Source: Anaerotignum sp. MB30-C6 (lineage in GTDB: Bacteria > Bacillota > Clostridia > Lachnospirales > Anaerotignaceae). Taken from it: 64,000 bases of DNA. The DNA is taken from positions 868,001 to 932,000 of the forward strand of contig NZ_CP133078.1 of NCBI RefSeq assembly GCF_030908465.1, given 5' to 3'. The position numbers were made by a program, and so were the translations under genes. Below, piece by piece: positions 20,710 through 29,842 of this stretch. Each line of letters starts with the position of its first letter. Positions within the stretch are counted from its first letter, which is position 1. The notes under the pieces are model-generated. The model did no database searches. It had not been told where the DNA came from and saw only the letters and a list, made by a program, of their open reading frames with translations.

Positions 20710-23700
20710 GTGAAACGAATCACTAAAAACAAGAAAAAAGCATTCTCTATAGTTTTAGCTACTTCTATGGCAATTTCTCCAGTAAATATTTTTGCAGCTT
20801 CCAACGATATTCATGGTCATTGGGCAGAAAAAACAATTACCGAATGGCAAGAAAAGGGCTTAATTAGCGGTTATCAAGATGGTACGTTTAAGCCCAATAA
20901 ACCTGCTACAAGGGCTGAATTTGCCCGTATTCTAAACCAGGCTTTAGGGTTAAGAGAAAAAGGAAATGTTGCTTTTTCTGACGTTTCAGTGAGTGATTGG
21001 TTTTATAATGATGTATCTGTTGCGCTGGGAGAGAAATATACAGCTGGTTTCCCTGATGGAACATTTAAACCAAACGATACAATAACCAGAGCCCAGGCAG
21101 CCGTATTTATAGCAAAGGCAGTAGAGGTGACAGGGGGTTCTGTTGGGATATTTACGGATTCTTATGATATTCCTGGATGGGCAAAGGATTCTATTGGCGC
21201 AATTGTTGCAAAAGGGTACATGAGTGGTTATCCCGATGGAACTTTTAAGCCAAATACTGTTTTAACCAGGGCTGAGGCAGTTTCTACACTAAATAGAATT
21301 ATGGGAACAGTTGATGGTGAAGAAATAATAACTACAGAAAAAGACGTTATCATTGAAAAAGATGATACAAAATTGGAAAATCGGACCATTGAAGGGGATG
21401 TAATAATTTCTGAGAAAGTAAAGGATGGCAAGGTTTACTTTGACAATGTTGCGATTAGAGGCAACTTGATAATTCAAGGTGGCGGAGATGACTCCATCTA
21501 CTTAGAGGATACTGTTGTTGATGGAAAGATGATTGTGGAAAAGAAAGATGTTCGCCTTCGACTTTCAGGAAAAACAATGCTTCCTAAAGTGGAAATGAAA
21601 AAAGTTTGTATTTTGAGTGGAAGTAGCTTTTCCGGTAAAGTTAATACAATTAGTATCACAGAGGCAATTTCTGATAAAATAACCATTGGAGTTGCAGCTG
21701 ACAGATTGTATATAGAAGAAAAAGCAAACCTTTTCATTACGAAAGACATTGAAAATGTAATTATTGAAAAGAACGGAGCTGGAACAAAAGTAGAGGTGGA
21801 TAAAGATGCAAAGGTATCCATTCTTACTGCAGATGGAAAAGTGGCGCTGAGTGGAAGCGGTAAAATTTCTAAATTGGAAGCAAATGTAGATAACATTACA
21901 TATACTTCAGATCTTATAATTTCCAAAACCGAAACAGCGAAGGGTGTTGATGCACCCACCAAAGTAGCGCCGAGTAGTGGCGGTTCTTCTTCCAATAGTT
22001 CTTCTAAAAAAAGAATGGCAAGCGTTAAAACGGCTGCTGAATTTGAAGCTGCCGTTGCAAATAATGATATTTCTAGCATTAATGTTATAGGTGACATTGA
22101 CGGTACTATTAACGCAACTCGCAGCGGAAGCAGAGACCTGAGCATTAATTTTGGTACATACAGCTTGGGTAATGTTTCTATAACTGCCCCAGAGGCAACA
22201 GCAATTACTTTAAATGACAGTGGTGTGGCTGCGGCAGGTGCATCTATGGAACGCCTTACCATTCATGCACCAAAGGCTCATGTTGAAAATAGCGTAGAAG
22301 TCATTGTTGAAGTGGTTATAAAAGCTGTATCCAGCAGTACTTTTAAAGTAAAGGACACAGTACCTTCTGTTATCATGGAAGGGCATGGAAGGTTGGAAGT
22401 GGTTCCTACACTAGGTGATAAACCTGAAGTTGTAATTAGAACAACACAAAGTGTTCAATTGGCAGGTAGTATCCATTACGTATTCGTAGATATAGTAGGT
22501 GCAAATGTTGTAGTGGCAGGAAGCGCTACAGTTGAGCAAGTAGTTGTACCCCAAACATCAACAGGTGCGACAATAACTGCAGCTAGTCATGGTGAGATTA
22601 CTCAGCTTCAAACTGGCTCTAATGTGATTATTGCTGGTGGTGGAACGATTTCAGAGGTGCAGGTTACAACTGACCAAAATGTAACAATTACAGCACCAAA
22701 CGCTAATATCGCAAGTATAACTAACATTGGCACTGGCACGGTAACGGTAACGCCTCCCATTCCAGTTAAAAAGAAGGCAAAACCACCTACAAACTTATTA
22801 GGCGTAGCACCAAAAACATCTACAAGTAACGATGGTAAGATTACTGGTGTATCATCAAACATGGAATACAGGCTTTCTACCCAAACAACTTATACCAATA
22901 TTACGGGTACAGAAATCACTGACCTGGCATCTGGTATTTATTTTGTAAGGGTAAAAGCAGTGGGAGAAGTTTTAGCAAGTGATGACGTAAAGGTTATTGT
23001 ACCCACAGTTGTTGCGGCCGTTACCAATATCAGATATGAATTAACAGAAAATGACACCATGATTGAAGTGTTGTTTAATGAGCCTTCTGACATTACTGGC
23101 ATTGAAGCATTTATGGTAGAGTTTTCAAAAGATGGCGGAAACACATGGGAGAACCCGTATGAAAACCCAGTAAGATCTGACATCTACTGTGACGTTGCAC
23201 ATTTGACTAGGAGTTTGGATGCAACGACTATATACACGCATGTTAAGGTAACTAGTATAGCGAAACAGGGCTATAGTGATTCTGAGGTAATTCAAGCAAT
23301 ACCGTATACCTTTACAGTTGAGGGTATCGCACCAGCGTTTACCGTAGAAAAAGAAGCACATGGCGTATATAGTATCATCCTGGCTGATCAGCCTGCACTA
23401 GACGCTATTTATGTTTTAGACATAACAAAGGATGGTTCTACACCAGATGGATATCCGTTAGGATACGCTATACATTCTTCTTTATTTACAGACAGAGTAC
23501 ATACCATAGATTCTTCACAGGATGCGGATGGTGTTATCGTAGATGGTTCTGCCTTTGTATTAAGAATGATTAAACCATATTCAACAACGGGGTTAACTGT
23601 AACAAATAAATCGGATAAAGTTTGTAGTACAAGTACAGCAGACCAATCAATGGCAACTGTGGCAGCTTCTACTGTCGAACCAACAGAGAATATACAGTTC

Positions 23701-24573
23701 ACATTAAATATCACCGGTGCTAAGGGAGTAGACGGCGTAAATTTAACAGGAGATATTAACGTAAAGGTAACAAGCGGTGATACTACAGAAGGAACATGGG
23801 GGGTAGTACATGATACTACAATATCGTTTACAGACGGTGTAGCAACAGTACCTGTGACATTAATCAAAACAGGTGCTCAGGTATTAACAGTAGAAATTAC
23901 GGGTGTAACAGCTTCAAAGACTGTGAATGTAGTAGTTCAGGCAGCGACAGTACCCACAGTACCAGAAGTAAAGGTTTCAGATTTGGCATTTACAGACACA
24001 GATACTGATGCAAATCAGATTGGCGGGACAGTAACTTGGACAACTCCAGATGAAACCAATGTTAAGCAGTATATGATTTATGCATCAGCAGACGGAACTA
24101 CAAAAGGTGCAAGCCTGGGCGAAGTTTCAATAAGAACAACTCAGTTTCCAATTCCTGAAAATACAGCTTATGTATCATATATCATTATAGTAGCAAACAA
24201 TGCAACAGGCGAAGCTGAAGCTGCAAATTACGCAACTGTTGCAGTAACAGATGTAAAAACTACAACTATAGAAGCTGCAACTGTATTGAGTGCAAAAACA
24301 GTAAGTGCGACAGAAATTGAACTGACAATGAGCACAGCATTAACTGGTACAACTGCTGATTCTAGGGCATTCAAGGTAATTGGAGCTGCAGCAAATCCAA
24401 CTGTTAGTGCAGTGAATATATCTGGAACAACAGTAACGTTAACATTGAATAGTGCAATCGCAAGTGGTGAAACAATTACATTAAGCTATACAAAAACTGG
24501 TACAGGTGATTTAACCAATGGTACATTGGTAGAAAATTTTACAGATCAGGTTGTAGAAAACAAAGTAATTTAA
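20710..24573 (+). CDS. Large S-layer-homology surface protein
   Basis: The 1287-residue secreted protein has a GTG start at 20710, eight bases after AGGAGGGG. It has a signal peptide (KRITKNKKKAF, a hydrophobic core, cleavage near FAA-SN). Three SLH domains (about residues 30-205) follow, each with a DGTFKPN and TRAEA/TRAQA motif, which anchor proteins to pyruvylated cell-wall polysaccharide. Next come a region of short beta repeats with 'GGxxxSxxxxSSSKKR' linker near residue 430, a parallel-beta-helix-like stretch of alternating V/I, and several Ig-like or fibronectin-like modules. The last module (VLSAKTVSATEIELTMS...VVENKVI) resembles SwmB/Ig-like domains of bacterial surface proteins. No enzyme domain is recognised. 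It is monocistronic with its own terminator. Confidence 0.9.
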   Translation: MKRITKNKKKAFSIVLATSMAISPVNIFAASNDIHGHWAEKTITEWQEKGLISGYQDGTFKPNKPATRAEFARILNQALGLREKGNVAFSDVSVSDWFYNDVSVALGEKYTAGFPDGTFKPNDTITRAQAAVFIAKAVEVTGGSVGIFTDSYDIPGWAKDSIGAIVAKGYMSGYPDGTFKPNTVLTRAEAVSTLNRIMGTVDGEEIITTEKDVIIEKDDTKLENRTIEGDVIISEKVKDGKVYFDNVAIRGNLIIQGGGDDSIYLEDTVVDGKMIVEKKDVRLRLSGKTMLPKVEMKKVCILSGSSFSGKVNTISITEAISDKITIGVAADRLYIEEKANLFITKDIENVIIEKNGAGTKVEVDKDAKVSILTADGKVALSGSGKISKLEANVDNITYTSDLIISKTETAKGVDAPTKVAPSSGGSSSNSSSKKRMASVKTAAEFEAAVANNDISSINVIGDIDGTINATRSGSRDLSINFGTYSLGNVSITAPEATAITLNDSGVAAAGASMERLTIHAPKAHVENSVEVIVEVVIKAVSSSTFKVKDTVPSVIMEGHGRLEVVPTLGDKPEVVIRTTQSVQLAGSIHYVFVDIVGANVVVAGSATVEQVVVPQTSTGATITAASHGEITQLQTGSNVIIAGGGTISEVQVTTDQNVTITAPNANIASITNIGTGTVTVTPPIPVKKKAKPPTNLLGVAPKTSTSNDGKITGVSSNMEYRLSTQTTYTNITGTEITDLASGIYFVRVKAVGEVLASDDVKVIVPTVVAAVTNIRYELTENDTMIEVLFNEPSDITGIEAFMVEFSKDGGNTWENPYENPVRSDIYCDVAHLTRSLDATTIYTHVKVTSIAKQGYSDSEVIQAIPYTFTVEGIAPAFTVEKEAHGVYSIILADQPALDAIYVLDITKDGSTPDGYPLGYAIHSSLFTDRVHTIDSSQDADGVIVDGSAFVLRMIKPYSTTGLTVTNKSDKVCSTSTADQSMATVAASTVEPTENIQFTLNITGAKGVDGVNLTGDINVKVTSGDTTEGTWGVVHDTTISFTDGVATVPVTLIKTGAQVLTVEITGVTASKTVNVVVQAATVPTVPEVKVSDLAFTDTDTDANQIGGTVTWTTPDETNVKQYMIYASADGTTKGASLGEVSIRTTQFPIPENTAYVSYIIIVANNATGEAEAANYATVAVTDVKTTTIEAATVLSAKTVSATEIELTMSTALTGTTADSRAFKVIGAAANPTVSAVNISGTTVTLTLNSAIASGETITLSYTKTGTGDLTNGTLVENFTDQVVENKVI

Positions 24574-24593
24574 TATCTAAACTTAAGGCAATT

Positions 24594-24628
24594 AAAAAAA
24601 GCCCTCGTGAATTTGCGGGGGCTTTTCT
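24594..24628 (+). terminator. Terminator of the S-layer-type gene
   Basis: AAAAGCCCTCG pairs with CGGGGGCTTTT and is followed by CTCCTTTT. Confidence 0.85.
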
Positions 24629-24695
24629 CCTTTTAATGAATACCTAAAAATGATATAATTTTTATAGGAGTTATAGGATAATAACCAGTAAGAAC

Positions 24696-25088
24696 TTATT
24701 TTGTATATTTTTTCAAATATGTTAATTCTTCAATTCTTTTGATGGATTCTTTCCTTCCTTCTTCGTTCAGGAGCGAAAAAAATTCATGAATCTTAACCAA
24801 TTCCTTTGAGTAGTTTAATTCACTTAAGCTATTCATATACTCCATATCTAAATCTTTTTGCATTTGATCTGTGCTTCTTTCCTTTGAAGTATCATAGCCC
24901 ATAAGCCATGCTTCATTGACACCAAGAGCCTTTGCGATTTTGTAGATATTTCGCTGTTTGGGTTCGTATTGCCCTGAAATATAAGAGCTTATAGAGGACT
25001 TGCCGATTCCTGTAAGTTCAACAAGGTCAGACTGTTTCATTTCTTTCATTGCTAAACCTTCTTTTATTCTATCAGCTATGGTTTTCAT
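24696..25088 (-). CDS. XRE-family phage-type repressor
   Basis: The 130-residue protein has an N-terminal HTH (residues 3-60: MKTIADRIKEGLAMKEMKQSDLVELTGIG...). The C-terminal part is mostly helical and lacks a LexA/CI Ser-Lys protease domain, so it is not a self-cleaving repressor. The ATG at 25086-25088 is chosen because GAGGTG precedes it; an in-frame start 19 codons upstream lacks a site. It is divergent from the tail operon and has three operator-like 16-mers in front of it. It probably represses the phage-derived region and itself. Confidence 0.85.
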   Translation of the reverse strand: MKTIADRIKEGLAMKEMKQSDLVELTGIGKSSISSYISGQYEPKQRNIYKIAKALGVNEAWLMGYDTSKERSTDQMQKDLDMEYMNSLSELNYSKELVKIHEFFSLLNEEGRKESIKRIEELTYLKKYTK

Positions 25089-25130
25089 TTTACACCTCGT
25101 TTTTATTATTACAAATAGCATATCATTTTT

Positions 25131-25146
25131 GTTCGGAAAACACAAC
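25131..25146. promoter_or_regulatory. Operator-like site 1
   Basis: GTTCGGAAAACACAAC: GTT and AAC arms with GTTC-GGAAA in common with the two sites below. It is probably bound by the XRE protein at 24696-25088. Confidence 0.5.
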
Positions 25147-25172
25147 TAATATAAGAGAAAATTAAACGAATA

Positions 25173-25188
25173 GTTCGGAAACAAGAAT
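25173..25188. promoter_or_regulatory. Operator-like site 2
   Basis: GTTCGGAAACAAGAAT, with the same 5' arm and a GAAT in place of GAAC. Its start is 42 bases after that of site 1. Confidence 0.5.
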
Positions 25189-25226
25189 ATTTGCCTTGAC
25201 AATGAGAGATTTGTATGTTACTGTTT

Positions 25227-25242
25227 GTTCAGAAATGTGAAC
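25227..25242. promoter_or_regulatory. Operator-like site 3
   Basis: GTTCA-GAAATG-TGAAC is a perfect inverted repeat and the best version of the motif. A TTGACA at 25195-25200 just upstream suggests a rightward promoter in this stretch. Confidence 0.5.
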
Positions 25243-25896
25243 TATTGAGTTGACAGTGATTATTAAAATGACAATGGATTAAGGGCCAGGATAAAAGAAA
25301 AGTATTTAGCCTGAAGTAGCTTTGTTTCGGAATTAGAAGTGATAGAAATGTGAAGGAGGCTAATCAATAGTATTTTTTCCTAAAAATTTCCCCTTGCGTA
25401 GCGAATCTTGCACTATAGAGGTCGGTCGAAGTATTTTTTTTGCCGCAGAGGTTCAGAAAGATGAACAAAGGAGAATGAGTTGATAACAGGAAAGTCAGAG
25501 AGAAAAAGATGCAGAAACCTCAGTGAAGAAAAAAGTCCCTAAAGTGGGTTTACACCAAAATAAGGCACAAACAAATTTGAGACTGAATAATAGAAATAGG
25601 CGGATGTTTACGGCGGATGCTTCTAGTGAAATTGAAACAAGACGTCGAGCAAAAAGGGGAAAGTAGCCTATCCTAATTCAAAAGGGATCTAAGGCATGCT
25701 AAGAGATGATGCTGTTTCTTTATTGTAAACAATAATCAAAAAAAGAGTGGAGCGATATGAAATTACGGTAAGGATGGGCAGGAAGAAAGAAAAAATGGGA
25801 AGTATAGAAAGTTGCAATTACTTTTAATAAAGTCTGAATAGCAAGGGATATTTGTTTGGTTGGCAGAATTGTGAGGCAGAGGATGTAAAAGGAGCG
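25243..25896. other. Gene-poor stretch between repressor operators and the late regulator
   Basis: Only short frames occur, such as an RRR-rich 40-codon peptide near 25544-25666 without a ribosome site. This is where early and packaging phage genes would lie, so the sequence is probably decayed phage DNA. Nothing can be assigned. Confidence 0.4.
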
Positions 25897-26298
25897 ATGA
25901 CATTGGGGAAAGAGAGAGATTTAAAACTAGAGAGTTACGATATTTCCGAGAACCGCTATCGAGAATTAAAATATTTTTGCAAGCAGTATCGGGAGAAGCA
26001 ATCGCTATTGGGAGCCGTTACAGAACTTTCTTCGCCCAGATTTGAATGCACAGGTACAGGGAATAAAATAGTGGATAGGACGGCAGATACAGCCCTCAAA
26101 CGGGTTCAGCTGCAAAGGGATATAGAAATGATTGAGCAGGCCGCGATGGAAGCGGACAAAGAAATCAAGCAGTACATCATCAGCAACGTTGTGGATGGAA
26201 TTGCATATGAGTATTTGCAAGTACCGACAGGGAGAAGGAAATTTTATGAGTCACGAAAAATATTTTTTACAATACTATCGGCAAAAAAGGGTAACTAA
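25897..26298 (+). CDS. Phage regulator-like protein (possibly ArpU/RinA type)
   Basis: The protein is about 133 residues and helical, with NRYRELKYFCKQYREKQSLLG near the N-terminus, then TADTALKRVQLQRDIEMIEQAAMEAD and a C-terminal GIAYEYLQVPTGRRKFYESRKIFFTIL. The last part looks like a sigma-region-4/HTH substitute. Short proteins of this layout precede packaging and tail genes in clostridial prophages and are thought to control late transcription. AAGGAG is two bases before ATG 25897 but eight before TTG 25903, so TTG may be the true start. Its function is an analogy, not a recognised domain. Confidence 0.55.
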   Translation: MTLGKERDLKLESYDISENRYRELKYFCKQYREKQSLLGAVTELSSPRFECTGTGNKIVDRTADTALKRVQLQRDIEMIEQAAMEADKEIKQYIISNVVDGIAYEYLQVPTGRRKFYESRKIFFTILSAKKGN

Positions 26299-26360
26299 GG
26301 GGACGTACTTTGGTGATAGTATGGCATTGTAAATATTTGTAAGCACCTACCGTGGGCATT

Positions 26361-26382
26361 GGCACAAGCTGGTGCCTTTTTT
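26361..26382 (+). terminator. Terminator after the regulator-like gene
   Basis: GGCAC-aagctg-GTGCC followed by TTTTTTG. An extended stem with AAGCACC (26341-26347) and GGTGCC is an alternative fold. Confidence 0.7.
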
Positions 26383-26490
26383 GTGGGGAAAAATAAAACT
26401 ACAAGCAGGCCAGGTGTTCCAATATTTTGTCTTTGAGTACAGACGCAAAAGAGACTCATTTTAAATGTATAAAACCTGTGAGAAGGGGGG

Positions 26491-26547
26491 AGTGGTCAAA
26501 AGGAAAAATAATACCATACAGTGTGGCGGAACAAGAAGGGGGGAATG
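26491..26547 (+). CDS. Very short frame, possible relic of a head-tail connector gene
   Basis: A GTG start behind GAAGGGGGGA opens an 18-codon frame (VKRKNNTIQCGGTRRGE). It ends in ATGA overlap with the next short frame. Coupled short frames where head-connector genes are expected suggest decay after deletion of head genes. It may not be translated. Confidence 0.25.
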
Positions 26548-26637
26548 AAGTTTTTGCACAGTAGTCTAATACAGTGGATGGTTCGCCTTTCTAGGAAAAA
26601 TGGATTTATGTTTAAGGGCAGGTGGGCGAATGGCTAG
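26545..26637 (+). CDS. Short frame upstream of the gp10-like gene
   Basis: The 30-residue frame runs from MKFLHSSLIQWMVRL to FMFKGRWANG, with AAGGGGGG directly upstream. It overlaps the gp10-like start at 26630. It is too short to assign and could be a leader peptide or a connector-gene relic. Confidence 0.3.
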   Translation: MKFLHSSLIQWMVRLSRKNGFMFKGRWANG

Positions 26638-27028
26638 TTTGGTAAAAGTTGGATATTTAGAACTAGCACAACTGCGGGATAGGTTGGAAAAACTGCAGCA
26701 AAGGGATCTAGTCAAATTTCAAGAGAGCTTAGTTACGGAGTTGGCAGAAAGACTATTAAAAAAAGCAGCAAAACGGACACCTACGGGTCTTCGAGAAAGT
26801 TGGACATTGGGAAGTGTTCATTATGCCAATGGCTATTACGAAGTGGAGGTGTATAACAATGGGGAGAATGCCTCGAATGTAGAATTCGGGTATCGTAGAG
26901 AGGACAACAGGGAAAGCGTACCTGGGTGTTTTATGCTACGTATTTCGGAAAAAGAATTGGAGCAGGATGCCGACAAGATTGTAGAAGGAAAGTTGATGAA
27001 ACTTTTGAGAGGGGCGTTCCATGATTAA
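26630..27028 (+). CDS. HK97 gp10-like head-tail connector/tail completion protein
   Basis: The 132-residue protein reads MASLVKVGYLELAQLRDRLEKLQ, then LLKKAAKRTPTGLRESWTLG, then a beta part with YYEVEVYNNGENASNVEFGYR. The KRTPTG-LR-SW motif and layout match gp10-like (YqbI/XkdI) proteins that sit next to the tail sheath gene in PBSX-type loci. The ATG at 26630 is favoured by comparison with the family (MAS start); ATG 26600 is an alternative. It overlaps the next gene by eight bases. Confidence 0.75.
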   Translation: MASLVKVGYLELAQLRDRLEKLQQRDLVKFQESLVTELAERLLKKAAKRTPTGLRESWTLGSVHYANGYYEVEVYNNGENASNVEFGYRREDNRESVPGCFMLRISEKELEQDADKIVEGKLMKLLRGAFHD

Positions 27029-27452
27029 TAATTTGATTACAGGGATTACTCAGGCAATCCGTAGGGAATTCCCTGAACCGTACTTTGGAATTTATACCGA
27101 GAAAACAGACCAGTTAATGCAAAAGCCATGTTTCTTTATTCTCTGTGTAAATTTAAGCCATAAGGCAAAGTTGGGAAACAGATTTATTTTCAAGTCCTCC
27201 TTTGATGTACAGTATTTTTCAGAGGTTGGCAACAACGAATGTTGGGAAGTGGCTGAAAAGCTAAGGGGACTTTTAGAGGAAATAGGAGTAGATGGGCATT
27301 TGGTCCAAGGAAGCAGTATTAACTACAGGGTGGAAAGTGGCATGCTGCATTTTTTAATTGACTACAACGTACCCATGGTGCATGGCAACAATGCAGTTGA
27401 ATTTATGGAAAGGGTGAAGGTCTTTGGAAAAACCAGCAAGACAGGAAAATAA
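27021..27452 (+). CDS. Phage tail terminator-like protein (DUF6838/XkdJ position)
   Basis: The 143-residue protein starts MINNLITGITQAIRREFPEPYFGIYTEKTDQLMQKPCFFI, followed by a beta-rich region with FDVQYFS and WEVAEKLRGLLEEIG. This pattern is found in the tail-terminator family encoded just before the sheath in clostridial contractile phages. It overlaps the gp10-like gene. Confidence 0.75.
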   Translation: MINNLITGITQAIRREFPEPYFGIYTEKTDQLMQKPCFFILCVNLSHKAKLGNRFIFKSSFDVQYFSEVGNNECWEVAEKLRGLLEEIGVDGHLVQGSSINYRVESGMLHFLIDYNVPMVHGNNAVEFMERVKVFGKTSKTGK

Positions 27453-27456
27453 AAAG

Positions 27457-27612
27457 ATGGAAGTTCAATTTTCAAAGGAAGCAATATTGCGTAGTCAAAA
27501 GTACAGGAATTACAGGGATTTACTATCCGTCGTATTGGAAAAAAGCAAGGCTTATACATATACGGAGATTGATAGCGTCATTGAAAAATTTCAGAAAGGT
27601 AAGGTGAGATAA
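27457..27612 (+). CDS. Small tail-operon protein before the sheath
   Basis: The 51-residue protein starts MEVQFSKEAILRSQKYRNYRD and ends in VIEKFQKGKVR. AGGAAAA lies nine bases before the ATG. It ends directly before the sheath start. A short protein at this place is common in PBSX-like operons; its role is unknown. Confidence 0.65.
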   Translation: MEVQFSKEAILRSQKYRNYRDLLSVVLEKSKAYTYTEIDSVIEKFQKGKVR

Positions 27613-28917
27613 ATGGCATTAGGTGGTGGTACTTTTTTAGTTCAAAATAAAACTCTCCCAGGGGCATATATTAACTTCATTTCGGCGTCGAGGGCTTCTG
27701 CGACTCTCTCAGACAGGGGGTATGCGGCAATGGCCTTAGAATTGGACTGGGGTGCTGATGGTGAAATTTTCACCATTGAGAATGGGGAGTTCCAGAAGGA
27801 TTCGTTGAAATTTTTTGGTTACGATTATACACATGAAAAGCTTAAGGGGCTGCGTGATTTATTTCGCAACGCTAAAACCTTATATGCATATCGTTTGAAC
27901 AGCGGCAACAAGGCAACGAACCTATTTGCTACAGCACGTTATAGCGGTGTTCGTGGTAACGATATCAAGATTATGATCTCTGCAAATGTGGATGAACCTA
28001 CAAAATTTGATGTGACTACTTTACTAGAACACAAAAAAGTTGATTTTCAGACAGTTTCACAAGCTTTAGAGTTGTTAGACAATGATTTTGTTATATTTAA
28101 AAAGGATGCAACGTTGGCAGAAACAGCGGCAACACCTTTGACGGGAGGCACAAACGGCGCAGCCACAGGGGTTGCATACCAGGAATTTTTGGACAAGGTG
28201 GAGGCTTATAGCTTTAATACTTTGGGCTGCCTTTCTAAGGAGGATGCCATCAAAGGCTTATTCGTGGCGTTTACCAAACGTTTGAGGGATGAGATGGGTA
28301 TTAAATTTCAAACTGTTATTTACAACAAGGCGGCAGATTATGAAGGCGTGATTAATCTGAAAAACAAGGTGACAGATGCAAATGCGGAAGAAGCCAGCCT
28401 TGTTTATTGGCTAACGGGGGCTTCGGCAGGTTGCCAGGTGAATAAATCCTTGGCAAACAAACAGTATGACGGGGAATTTGTGGTGGATACAGCCTACAAG
28501 CAAAGTCAGTATACCACAGCATTGAATGGGGGCGAGTTTGTTTTCCATAAAGTTGGGGATGAAGTAAGAGTATTAGACGATATTAACAGCTTTGTATCCG
28601 TTACTGTGGATAAAAATGAGGATTTCCAAAGCAATCAAGTAGTTAGGATTCTTGACCAGATCGGTAACGATATTGCGGTGCTTTTCAACACTCGTTATAT
28701 GGGAAAGGTGCAAAATAATGAGTCGGGGAGGATTGCTTTTTGGAGCGACTTGGTTTCTTACAACAAACAGATGGAGCAGATCCAAGCAATTGAAAACTTT
28801 GTTTCTGATGAATTGATTGTGGAAAAAGGCAATGATAAAAAATCCGTGGTTGTCGTGAACCCTGTGACCCCTGTTTGTGCCATGGCCAAGTTGTATATGA
28901 CTGTTGTTGTAGAATAA
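27613..28917 (+). CDS. xkdK: Contractile tail sheath protein
   Basis: The sheath forms the contracting outer tube of myovirus tails. The 434-residue protein begins MALGGGTFLVQNKTLPGAYINF, the family opening in which the N-terminal strand links neighbours, and has an insertion domain around residues 95-200. It ends in the conserved C-terminal core (EFVFHKVGDEVRVLDDINSF...RILDQIGNDIAVLF...VVVNPVTPVCAMAKLYMTVVVE). AAGGTGAG is upstream. Intact length and order (sheath, tube, chaperone) indicate a functional tail. Confidence 0.93.
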   Translation: MALGGGTFLVQNKTLPGAYINFISASRASATLSDRGYAAMALELDWGADGEIFTIENGEFQKDSLKFFGYDYTHEKLKGLRDLFRNAKTLYAYRLNSGNKATNLFATARYSGVRGNDIKIMISANVDEPTKFDVTTLLEHKKVDFQTVSQALELLDNDFVIFKKDATLAETAATPLTGGTNGAATGVAYQEFLDKVEAYSFNTLGCLSKEDAIKGLFVAFTKRLRDEMGIKFQTVIYNKAADYEGVINLKNKVTDANAEEASLVYWLTGASAGCQVNKSLANKQYDGEFVVDTAYKQSQYTTALNGGEFVFHKVGDEVRVLDDINSFVSVTVDKNEDFQSNQVVRILDQIGNDIAVLFNTRYMGKVQNNESGRIAFWSDLVSYNKQMEQIQAIENFVSDELIVEKGNDKKSVVVVNPVTPVCAMAKLYMTVVVE

Positions 28918-28932
28918 GAGAGGAGGCAGAAT

Positions 28933-29403
28933 ATGAGTAATATTACAATGCTTAGCAAAGATGCCATTTCTGCTAAGAAGGCAGAGTGTTTCATTACCAT
29001 CGAGGGAAACCGTTATAACTTTATGAGTGCAATCTCTGTTGAGGCTAAAATGGAGAAAACGAAGGCGGAAGTTCCCATTTTGGGAAGGATGAACAAGGGA
29101 CACAAGGCTGTAGGGGCAAATGGAACAGGTAGCGCTACCTTCCACTACAACACATCAATCTTTCGAGAATTGATGAAGCGATACCAGAACACAGGGGAAG
29201 ATATTTACTTTGATATGCAGATTTCCAATGAAGACCCCACTGCAGACGTAGGTCGACAGACAATCATTCTTCGGGATTGCAATATTGACAGCATGGTGAT
29301 TGCCAAATTTGATGCCGACGGCGAGTATTTGGATGAAGAAATGGAATTCACTTACGAAAGCTTTGAAATGCCAGAAACATTTCACATGCTGAGGGGAATG
29401 TAA
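28933..29403 (+). CDS. xkdM: Tail tube protein (XkdM-like)
   Basis: The 156-residue protein has the tube core: AKKAECFITIEGNRYNFMSAISVEAKMEKTKAEVPILGRMNKGHKAVGANGTGSATFHYN and a final REDY-like beta block (MEFTYESFEMPETFHML). It forms the rigid inner tube inside the sheath. GAGGAGG precedes the ATG, 15 bases after the sheath stop. Confidence 0.92.
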   Translation: MSNITMLSKDAISAKKAECFITIEGNRYNFMSAISVEAKMEKTKAEVPILGRMNKGHKAVGANGTGSATFHYNTSIFRELMKRYQNTGEDIYFDMQISNEDPTADVGRQTIILRDCNIDSMVIAKFDADGEYLDEEMEFTYESFEMPETFHMLRGM

Positions 29404-29422
29404 AAAAGAGGAGGAATTATAG

Positions 29423-29842
29423 ATGAATTTATCAGCATTTTTGAATCCAATGAAAGAAGAAACTTGCAAGGTGGTAGCTAGCAAGCGTTTTATTGGTGAG
29501 GATGGAAAACCTGTAGAGTGGGAACTCAGAACCATTACGGCGGATGAGGATGAGGCAATCCGCAAGTCCTGTACCAAAAGAGTACCTGTTTCCGGAAGGA
29601 AAGGGCAGTTTACACAGGAAACGGATTTAAACAAATACTTAGGTTTATTGGGCGTTGCTTGCACGGTTTATCCGAATTTGAATGATGTAGAACTGCAAAA
29701 TGGCTATGGTGTGATGGGCGCCGATCACTTGTTGAAGACCATGCTTCATGCAGGTGAGTACACCCAATATGTATCTAAAGTGCAGGAGTTAAACGGATAT
29801 GATTCCTCCATGGATGAATTAGTAGAAGAAGCAAAAAACTAA
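29423..29842 (+). CDS. xkdN: Tail assembly chaperone, short form (XkdN-like, gpG)
   Basis: The 139-residue protein (MNLSAFLNPMKEETCKVVASKRF...WELRTITADEDEAIRKSC) is the PBSX XkdN type that coats the tape measure during tail assembly. The frame ends GCA-AAA-AAC-TAA, and A AAA AAC is a classic -1 slippery heptamer; see the long form. AGAGGAGG is upstream. Confidence 0.9.
   Translation: MNLSAFLNPMKEETCKVVASKRFIGEDGKPVEWELRTITADEDEAIRKSCTKRVPVSGRKGQFTQETDLNKYLGLLGVACTVYPNLNDVELQNGYGVMGADHLLKTMLHAGEYTQYVSKVQELNGYDSSMDELVEEAKN

Noticed and set aside
21498-22262. 254-codon minus-strand frame inside the S-layer gene
   Set aside because: It is a shadow of the low-complexity plus-strand gene; composition is Leu/Ser-rich without a start site.
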